DNA from: Nocardioides sp. Soil774
Lineage (GTDB): Bacteria > Actinomycetota > Actinomycetes > Propionibacteriales > Nocardioidaceae
DNA: 64,000 nucleotides
Direction of reading: 5' to 3'
NCBI RefSeq assembly: GCF_001428125.1
Contig: NZ_LMSM01000010.1
Span: 1 to 64,000 of the forward strand
Part shown: positions 58,563 to 64,000 of the stretch, piece by piece
How the letters are laid out: each line of letters starts with the position of its first letter
Numbering within the stretch: position 1 is the stretch's first letter
The notes under the pieces: model-generated
What the model was told of the DNA's origin: nothing
Seen by the model: the letters and a program-made list of their open reading frames with translations, nothing else
Databases searched by the model: none
Program-made: the position numbers and the translations under genes

Positions 58563-59933
58563 TCAGTCGAGCACTCCCGGCGCGACGTCGTCGTCGCCGA
58601 GCCAGTCCTGGTCGTAGACGAGCCGGTCGCGGTCGGAGACCTGCTCGCGCTCGCCCTTGCGCCCGCCGCGTCCACCGGCACCACCGGCGCCGCGGGCCCC
58701 GCTCGAGCCACGCGAGCCCGACCCCCCGCCCGCTCCGCGGGCACCGGCCGCGCCGCGGGACGACCCGGTTGCGCCGCGGCTCGACGCGCTGCCCGCACTG
58801 CGTGCCGCGCTGCTCGAGGAGCCGGCGGTGCGCGACAGCGCTCCCGGTGCGCCCGCGCGAGACGTCGAGCCGATCGCGCGGGCCGAGCCCGTGCCGGCGG
58901 CCGGCATGGAGCCCGGGCGGATCGAGCCGGCCATCCCGCTGGCGCCGCCGGCCGCACCTGCGGCGCCGAGCGCGGCCGCCGAGGTGCCGGGAGCGCCGCC
59001 CGAGGACGACGTCATCGACGTCCCGGCACTCGGGCCCTGGTAGGTCACGCCGCTCTGCGAGGTGCCCGACACGGTCGTCGAGGGCGTCGTCGACCCGGTC
59101 TCGGGGTGGGTGGTGTGGACGTGGGTCGGCGGCTCGGTCACCGGCGGCGGCCACTCGCACGTCTCGATGACAGTGATCGGGTTCTTCGGCGGGTGCGTGG
59201 TCGGGGTGGTGGTCTCCGTGGGCTCCATCACCAGCTCCCCGTGGTGCTGGAGGACGAGGTGGCCCTGGCTCCCGTCGCCACCACCACCGCCGCCGCCCGT
59301 GGGCGCGGGCGCCTCGGTGCCGGGGAGGTAGGTCCCACCGGGGCCGGACGGCACGTCCGGCGGAGGCTCGGTCGGGTCCTGCTGACCGTGGATCTCCTGC
59401 ATCGGCGGGATCGCGGCGAGGAACGCCGCGTCCATGTCCTTGGTGAGCGCCAGCGAGCGCGCTTCCTGCTTGTCGTAGGCGGTCTGCCACGAGGAGCGCT
59501 CAGCCTGCCGGGCGGCCGAGGCGTCGGCCTGCGCCTGGATCTCGTCCTGGTTGAGCTCGACGCCAGGTGTGCCCGCGGGCGCCTGGTAGGGAGCCGGCTT
59601 CTCACCGAGGTCCTTCATCGAGTCGCGTGCCTCGCGGGTGTCGGCGATCTGCACGCCGACGACGCGCAGCGCCTCTCCGGCGGCCCGCAGCTGGGCGGAC
59701 TTGGTGACCATCGCGGTCGACATCTCCTCCATGCTGGCCCGCATGGCCGGCCCGGTGAGCGTCTGCTCGCCGATGCGGAGCTCGGCCTGCTGGGCCGCCT
59801 GCTTCAACGCGTCACCGAGCTCCTGGAGGTCGTCGGCCTTCTCCTTCCAGTCGCGTCCGGCGTTCTTGATGACGCCTTCCGCAGCCGAGTCGAGGTACTG
59901 GTCGAGGACGATCCGTCGGGGTCCCTTGGTCAT
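58563..59933 (-). CDS. WXG100-type ESX-like protein with long Gly/Ser/Ala-rich tail
   Basis: A 456-residue protein. The N-terminal 120 residues are helical with GRDWKEKADDLQELGDALKQAA, like the WXG100/PPE-like helix-turn-helix proteins exported by type VII secretion systems. A Pro-rich linker follows, then a long Gly/Ser/Ala/Arg-rich region (GAGGGSGSRGSSGARG-type), and a conserved-looking acidic tail DQDWLGDDDVAPGVLD, found at the C-terminus of other actinobacterial ESX-associated proteins. It lies four bases after its partner. No eccC, eccD or mycP gene is in the window, so the secretion apparatus, if any, is elsewhere. Function is unknown. Confidence 0.72.
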   Translation of the reverse strand: MTKGPRRIVLDQYLDSAAEGVIKNAGRDWKEKADDLQELGDALKQAAQQAELRIGEQTLTGPAMRASMEEMSTAMVTKSAQLRAAGEALRVVGVQIADTREARDSMKDLGEKPAPYQAPAGTPGVELNQDEIQAQADASAARQAERSSWQTAYDKQEARSLALTKDMDAAFLAAIPPMQEIHGQQDPTEPPPDVPSGPGGTYLPGTEAPAPTGGGGGGGDGSQGHLVLQHHGELVMEPTETTTPTTHPPKNPITVIETCEWPPPVTEPPTHVHTTHPETGSTTPSTTVSGTSQSGVTYQGPSAGTSMTSSSGGAPGTSAAALGAAGAAGGASGMAGSIRPGSMPAAGTGSARAIGSTSRAGAPGALSRTAGSSSSAARSAGSASSRGATGSSRGAAGARGAGGGSGSRGSSGARGAGGAGGRGGRKGEREQVSDRDRLVYDQDWLGDDDVAPGVLD

Positions 59934-59937
59934 GGTC

Positions 59938-60345
59938 TCAGCCCTCCTCGGTCGGCAGCGAGCACTGGTCGGCGCTGAAGGTCGGCGCGGCCACGCAGTC
60001 GGTGGCGGCCTGGATGCGCTGCATCGTCGCAGTGGTCTGCTCGGTGGTCTTCGCGACGTCGAGGGTGAACTCGCCGAACACCGAGGCCATCTGGCGCAGG
60101 CCGGCGGCCATGTCGAGCAGCGCCTGCGCGACCGCCTGGTGGGCCATCTCGGCGTTGGTGCCGAGGCGGTAGCCACCGGTGTAGGAGTCGCCGAAGGAGG
60201 CGCTCTGCACGGGCATCACCGGGTTGGACGCGACGCCTTCGGCGGCCTTGTCGAACGACGCCAGCAGCGAGGACACGGTCTCGGGATCGATGTTGAGCCC
60301 GACCATCGTCTGGTTGAGCAGCTCACGGTCTTCCAACGGCAGCAT
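59938..60345 (-). CDS. EspC-like small ESX-associated protein
   Basis: A 135-residue helical protein. It has LNIDPETVSSLLASFDKAAEGVA at its N-terminus and EMAHQAVAQALLDMAAGLRQMASVFGEFTLDVAKTTE in the middle, a pattern of long amphipathic helices like EspC/WXG100 ESX substrates; Cys residues (DCVAAP, DQCSL) sit near its end. It precedes the larger WXG-type protein, like the paired substrates of ESX loci. AAAGGA lies six bases before the ATG at 60345 and a TAGGGT -10 is at 60382-60387, divergent to the lipoprotein promoter. Assignment to the family is by pattern. Confidence 0.68.
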   Translation of the reverse strand: MLPLEDRELLNQTMVGLNIDPETVSSLLASFDKAAEGVASNPVMPVQSASFGDSYTGGYRLGTNAEMAHQAVAQALLDMAAGLRQMASVFGEFTLDVAKTTEQTTATMQRIQAATDCVAAPTFSADQCSLPTEEG

Positions 60346-60426
60346 GGTCTGTCCTTTCCCCCTGATCACAGAACCAAAACCACCCTATGACGATCCGCTG
60401 CCGCGAGCACTGTCGAGGCCGGCCGT

Positions 60427-60432
60427 TACGCT
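60427..60432 (+). promoter_or_regulatory. -10 element of the lipoprotein gene
   Basis: TACGCT ends seven bases before the ATG at 60440, consistent with a leaderless start. Confidence 0.45.
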
Positions 60433-60439
60433 CCGGGTC

Positions 60440-61057
60440 ATGACGTCTCGGGGAACTCGTCGGTGCTCGCTCGCGGCCGCCACCGTCCTGCTCACGCTGC
60501 TCGCCGGGTGCGGCTCGTCGAGCGACGACCCCGAGGCCGGTGACAGCCCGCCGGACACGTCCTCCACCAGCGCCTCGGAGTCGCCCTCGCCGGTCGAGGT
60601 CCCGACCACCGAGGTCGTCGAGCCCGCCGACGGTGGCCTGGTCAAGGTCCCCGGAGCCAGCATGCGCGCGCTCTCGACCTACAAGCACCTCAACGACTAC
60701 GGCATCGTGCAGGGCTGGAACGACGGTCAGAGCTCGCTGTCGTTCGCCCCCAGCCTGACCCGTGCCAGGTCCCTCGACGCGTTCGCGAAGGAGTGGATCA
60801 AGGAGCACGGCGGCCCGAAGGTCAAGGTCCGTCAGGACGACGTCGTCGCGGGCGGGAAGTACAGCGCCTGGCACGTCATCGACACCACCACGGACCCCTC
60901 TGAGATCAAGCACGACTTCGGGATCATGTTCCTCGACTCGGCGTGGCTGGTCGACATCACCATCTACGTCGACGCCTACCCCGAGACCCTCAGCGAGGAG
61001 GAGCAGCAGCAGGTGATCGACAGCCTGCTCGCCAGCTTCAAGACCGACCTCGACTAG
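60440..61057 (+). CDS. Secreted lipoprotein of unknown function
   Basis: A 205-residue lipoprotein. The signal peptide ends LTLLAGC with Cys24 as the lipidated residue. A Ser/Pro/Thr-rich spacer (residues 25-60) leads to a compact alpha/beta domain with FAPSLTRARSLDAFAKEWIKEHG, HDFGIMFLDSAWLVDITIYV and a final helix. It resembles small LpqN-like lipoproteins but I cannot name a family. It is divergent from the ESX-like pair and converges with the sigma-associated membrane protein. Confidence 0.8.
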   Translation: MTSRGTRRCSLAAATVLLTLLAGCGSSSDDPEAGDSPPDTSSTSASESPSPVEVPTTEVVEPADGGLVKVPGASMRALSTYKHLNDYGIVQGWNDGQSSLSFAPSLTRARSLDAFAKEWIKEHGGPKVKVRQDDVVAGGKYSAWHVIDTTTDPSEIKHDFGIMFLDSAWLVDITIYVDAYPETLSEEEQQQVIDSLLASFKTDLD

Positions 61058-62256
61058 CCGACGTCGCCGGGGGTCAGCCGCAGGGCGTACTCGCCCGACT
61101 CGACGGTGACCGGTCCGGCGACGCGCTCGACGCTGCCGTCCACGCCGAGGCGTACGACGTACTGGTCGGCGTTGTCGGTGTAGACGGCGAGGAGGTGCTC
61201 GTCGTCCTCCCACACCACCTGCGAGGCGATGCCCACCACGTGGCGCTTCGGCATGGTGACCCGGAAGTCGACGCGGCTCGCGCCGGTGGCGGCGTCGAGG
61301 AGCGACAGACCGGGGTAGTCGCCGCCGGGCGTCGGGGTGAAGCCGACCACGAGGGAGCCGTCCGGGCTGAACGGGCCGAGCACGTGGTCGCAGGTGCGCC
61401 ACAGCGCTGCGCCCGAGGAGCTGTGCGCGTCGAGGACGGCCGCACACGAGTCGTCCTGGGCGGCGATCGTCCCGGTGACGGGCGACGCGCTGGTCGGCTG
61501 GTCGAGCCAAGGGAGCGGCTCGAGCTGGTCGCCGTCGGCGAGGTAGTAGGAGAAGGTCCCGTCGCCGCCGTCCAGTCGTGAGACGAGCACCTCGTCCGCG
61601 GACACGAAGCCGACCGGCGTCACCACGGTGCCGACCGGTCCATCGGGGACCGACGCCCACGGGCGCTCGAGCTCCTCGCCCGCGACGTCGCTGTTGATGA
61701 CCGACCAGTGGTCCCCGGCGTCGAAGGTCGAGGCGACCCGCTGGCCATCCGGGGAGACGACCAGTGGGCTGGCACCGGGAGTCTCGTCGAGGACCGTGAA
61801 CGAGTCGTCGAGGACGTCGACGACGTAGTCGCCGTCGACGTTGAGCGTGCCGATCCAGCCGTCCCGGTAGGGCGTGAGCTGCTCGTAGGGCTTGGGCAGG
61901 TCGAGCTGGGCGCTGCCGGCGGAGACCGACGGGACGGACAGGTCGAGCAGCGGCACCCCGGCGGGCGTCGCGCTGACCTCGGCGCTGCGGGGGTCGATCG
62001 TCACCTGACCGACGTAGCTCGGCGTCTGCGTGGCGGGCGGGACCTCGGTGCGCTGCGCGGGCCCGGTCATCGTCAGCCCGAACGGCACGGCGACGGCGAG
62101 CACCGCCGCAACGGCGGCCCCTGCCGCGACGGCCCGGCGACGCTGGATGCGGCGGGCGCGGGTGCGGACGTCGCCGACGGTGAAGGGGGCGCGCTGCAGC
62201 GGGTCTGCCGTGCGGTGCAGGGCGTCGTGGACGCGGTCCTCGAGGGGAGTGTTCAT
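61054..62256 (-). CDS. Single-pass membrane protein coupled to the second ECF sigma factor
   Basis: A 400-residue protein: a 45-residue cytoplasmic head (LEDRVHDALHRTADPL, then RRIQRRRAV), one helix (VAAGAAVAAVLAVAVPFGLTM, about 46-66) and a large outer domain with repeated blade-like segments (SPDGQRVASTFDAGDHWSV; SPDGSLVVGFTPTPGG; WEDDEHLLAVYTDNADQYVV), suggesting a beta-propeller. It corresponds to the partner at 8758-9756 in layout. The ATG overlaps the sigma stop (ATGA). It may sense an envelope signal for the sigma factor, but no classical anti-sigma zinc motif is visible. Confidence 0.8.
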   Translation of the reverse strand: MNTPLEDRVHDALHRTADPLQRAPFTVGDVRTRARRIQRRRAVAAGAAVAAVLAVAVPFGLTMTGPAQRTEVPPATQTPSYVGQVTIDPRSAEVSATPAGVPLLDLSVPSVSAGSAQLDLPKPYEQLTPYRDGWIGTLNVDGDYVVDVLDDSFTVLDETPGASPLVVSPDGQRVASTFDAGDHWSVINSDVAGEELERPWASVPDGPVGTVVTPVGFVSADEVLVSRLDGGDGTFSYYLADGDQLEPLPWLDQPTSASPVTGTIAAQDDSCAAVLDAHSSSGAALWRTCDHVLGPFSPDGSLVVGFTPTPGGDYPGLSLLDAATGASRVDFRVTMPKRHVVGIASQVVWEDDEHLLAVYTDNADQYVVRLGVDGSVERVAGPVTVESGEYALRLTPGDVG

Positions 62257-62789
62257 CGTGCCTCGTCTCCGGACTCGTGGGGGTTGAGCGACTGGGGGGC
62301 GCGGGCGCGCAGGGCAGCAAGCGCGCGGCTGGCCTGCGACTTGACCGTGCCCGGCGAGATCCCGAGGACATCGGCGATCTCGGCCTCGCTGAGCTGTTCG
62401 TAGTAGCGCAGCACGACCACCGCGCGCTGCTTGGGCGGCAGCGTCTGCACGAACGACCAGACCTGGCCCCCCATGCCGTCGTCGTACGCGTCGTGGGTGC
62501 CGGTCTCCGGCATCGTGTCGGTGGTGTGCTCGCGGCGCTTCCAGGCGCGACGCCACAGCGAGTTGTTCTCGTTGACCATGATCCGGCGCACGTAGCCGTC
62601 GAGGGCTTCCCGGTCGCGGATCTTGTCCCACGACAGGTAGAGCTTGGCGAAGGCGTTCTGGAGCAGGTCCTCGGCGCCGGCGTGGTCGCCGGCGAGCAGG
62701 TAGGCGGTGCGGTAGAGCGCCGGCTGGCGCGCGGACATGTACGCCGAGAAGTCGGCGTCCTTGTCGCGGCGTCGGTCCTGCGTTCCCAT
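62253..62789 (-). CDS. SigE-family ECF RNA polymerase sigma factor (second)
   Basis: A 178-residue ECF sigma factor with region 2 [34 protein letters not shown] and [18 protein letters not shown], and region 4 [45 protein letters not shown]. It belongs to the same SigE/TIGR02983 family as the one at 8250 but is diverged from it. The ATG at 62789 is chosen; longer readings lack support. A GCAAC-N17-CGTCC element on the minus strand upstream (62853-62879) resembles an ECF promoter. It is divergent from the mycothiol-dependent dehydrogenase, so the two share a control region. Confidence 0.91.
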   Translation of the reverse strand: MGTQDRRRDKDADFSAYMSARQPALYRTAYLLAGDHAGAEDLLQNAFAKLYLSWDKIRDREALDGYVRRIMVNENNSLWRRAWKRREHTTDTMPETGTHDAYDDGMGGQVWSFVQTLPPKQRAVVVLRYYEQLSEAEIADVLGISPGTVKSQASRALAALRARAPQSLNPHESGDEAR

Positions 62790-62852
62790 GTCGACGAGTG
62801 TCGTGGTCAACCTGCACCCCCGTTCGGTTTCCTGTGTGGCGTGTCGGGATGA

Positions 62853-62879
62853 GGACGCGACTGCCTCGTGCGGGGTTGC
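62853..62879 (-). promoter_or_regulatory. Putative ECF promoter of the second sigma gene
   Basis: On the minus strand GCAAC (62875-62879), 17 bases and CGTCC (62853-62857) match the pattern upstream of the sigma gene at 8250. A leader of about 60 bases would follow. GGAAAC-N15-GTTG nearer the start is an alternative. Confidence 0.4.
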
Positions 62880-62935
62880 ATCTGTTTGGGTCGCGTTGCA
62901 AGGCTCGTCGCACCCCCCACCCAGAGGAGTCACCG

Positions 62936-64000
62936 ATGCAGCAGGTCAAGGCCGTGGTCGCGCTCGCCAAGGGCGAGCCGGTCCAGCTCACCACCATCAA
63001 CGTCCCCGACCCGGGACCCGGCGAGGCCGTCGTGAAGGTGCAGGCCTGCGGCGTGTGCCACACCGACCTGCACTACCGCGAGGGTGGCATCAACGACGAC
63101 TTCCCGTTCCTGCTGGGCCACGAGGCCGCGGGCGTGGTCGAGGCCGTCGGCCCCGACGTCACCTCGGTGGCCCCGGGCGACTTCGTGGTGCTCAACTGGC
63201 GGGCCGTGTGCGGCAGCTGCCGTGCGTGCGACCGCGGGGAGCCGTGGTACTGCTTCGCCACCCACAACGCCACCCAGAAGATGACGCTGGCCGAGGGTGA
63301 GCTGGCCGGCACCGAGCTGTCGCCCGCCCTGGGCATCGGAGCCTTCGCCGAGAAGACGCTCGTCGCGGCGGGCCAGTGCACGAAGGTCGACCCCTCGGCC
63401 CGCGCGGCCGCTGTCGGCCTCCTCGGCTGCGGCGTGATGGCCGGACTGGGAGCGGCGATCAACACCGGCAACGTGGGCCGCGGGTCCACCGTCGCCGTCA
63501 TCGGCTGCGGTGGCGTGGGTGCTGCCGCGATCGCGGGCGCGGCCCTGGCCGGTGCCTCGAAGATCATCGCCGTCGACATCGACGAGCGGAAGCTCGAGAC
63601 CGCGAAGAAGATGGGTGCCACCCACACGGTCAACTCGAAGGAGACCGACCCGGTCGAGGCGATCCGTGCACTGACGCCGCCGCCGGACGGCACCGGCCAC
63701 GAGGGTGGCGCCGACGTCGTCATCGACGCCGTGGGCCGTCCCGAGACGTGGAAGCAGGCCTTCTACGCGCGCGACCTCGCCGGCACCGTGGTCCTGGTCG
63801 GCGTACCGACGCCGGACATGAAGGTGCCGGAGATCCCGCTCATCGACGTCTTCGGCCGCGGCGGCTCGCTGAAGTCGTCGTGGTACGGCGACTGCCTGCC
63901 CTCGCGCGACTTTCCGATGCTGGTCGACCTCTACCAGCAGGGCCGGCTCGACCTGGACGCGTTCGTCACCGAGGAGATCGGGATCGACGACGTCGAGGCC
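62936..64000 (+). CDS. S-(hydroxymethyl)mycothiol dehydrogenase (3' end outside window)
   Basis: The frame is open from ATG 62936 to the end of the window: 355 residues, missing only the last few. It is a zinc-dependent medium-chain alcohol dehydrogenase. The catalytic zinc site begins [15 protein letters not shown], with [12 protein letters not shown] following, the structural zinc site is [15 protein letters not shown] (four Cys), and the NAD fold is [20 protein letters not shown]. The sequence matches mycothiol-dependent formaldehyde dehydrogenase, which oxidises the formaldehyde-mycothiol adduct. AGAGGAG lies six bases before the start. Mycothiol is restricted to actinobacteria, which supports the taxonomic reading of the window. 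Confidence 0.92.
   Translation, partial: MQQVKAVVALAKGEPVQLTTINVPDPGPGEAVVKVQACGVCHTDLHYREGGINDDFPFLLGHEAAGVVEAVGPDVTSVAPGDFVVLNWRAVCGSCRACDRGEPWYCFATHNATQKMTLAEGELAGTELSPALGIGAFAEKTLVAAGQCTKVDPSARAAAVGLLGCGVMAGLGAAINTGNVGRGSTVAVIGCGGVGAAAIAGAALAGASKIIAVDIDERKLETAKKMGATHTVNSKETDPVEAIRALTPPPDGTGHEGGADVVIDAVGRPETWKQAFYARDLAGTVVLVGVPTPDMKVPEIPLIDVFGRGGSLKSSWYGDCLPSRDFPMLVDLYQQGRLDLDAFVTEEIGIDDVEA

Overview
The window is a high-GC actinobacterial chromosome segment, most likely from the Nocardioidaceae (Nocardioides or a close relative). Supporting signs are the very GC-rich codon usage with many GTG starts, a mycothiol-dependent formaldehyde dehydrogenase, a WS/DGAT wax-ester/triacylglycerol synthase, an LLM-class (F420-type) oxidoreductase, and the actinobacterial core gene order truA ... 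rplM-rpsI ... glmM ... coaA/glmS-acpS-nnrD-alr-tsaE-tsaB-rimI-tsaD. The genus is an inference; no rRNA or tRNA gene lies in the window.

Layout. 0-3.7 kb: the tail of an IS30-type transposase, an ArsR/AHSA1/DinB-like three-gene operon with a palindromic operator, a secreted protein, then truA and a methyltransferase. 3.7-17.6 kb: metabolic and accessory genes (P450, aldo/keto reductase, CoA-disulfide-reductase-like flavoprotein, ECF sigma factor with membrane partner, SGNH hydrolase, DUF222-HNH protein, ABC-F ATPase, GNATs, LLM oxidoreductase, wax synthase). 17.6-24.1 kb: a complete tripartite tricarboxylate transporter (tctCBA), a second binding lipoprotein and a CitA/CitB-like two-component system. 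24.1-29 kb: three acyl-CoA dehydrogenases and an HtrA-type protease. 29.2-34.9 kb: a giant secreted amylopullulanase behind a MalR/LacI-like operator. 35-36.3 kb: citrate synthase, then a flavin amine oxidoreductase.

37.9-42.8 kb: rplM-rpsI, a secreted repeat protein with a PxKF domain behind a near-perfect CRP-type palindrome, and glmM. 42.9-48.6 kb: accessory insert with GNAT, HxlR regulator with NAD(P)-binding partner, a membrane protein and a NarL-type two-component system. 48.6-58.5 kb: coaA (divergent) and the operon-like run glmS-acpS-nnrD-alr-hydrolase-tsaE-tsaB-rimI-tsaD, covering amino-sugar and cell-wall precursors, metabolite repair and the t6A tRNA modification complex; TsaE is fused to an N-terminal GNAT domain. 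58.5-64 kb: an orphan pair of WXG100/ESX-type proteins, a lipoprotein, a second ECF sigma/membrane-partner pair and a 3'-truncated mycothiol-dependent dehydrogenase.

Genes work together in recognisable units: TCT transport plus its sensor kinase; fatty-acid activation/dehydrogenation; starch breakdown; GlmM/GlmS for UDP-GlcNAc; TsaB/D/E for t6A. Many start codons sit 6-8 nt after a TANNNT -10 element, suggesting widespread leaderless transcription. I did not find an obviously new multi-gene system. The most unusual signals are the 15-bp perfect inverted repeat covering the glmM start codon, the GNAT-TsaE fusion, the orphan ESX-like pair and several unannotated operator-like palindromes.
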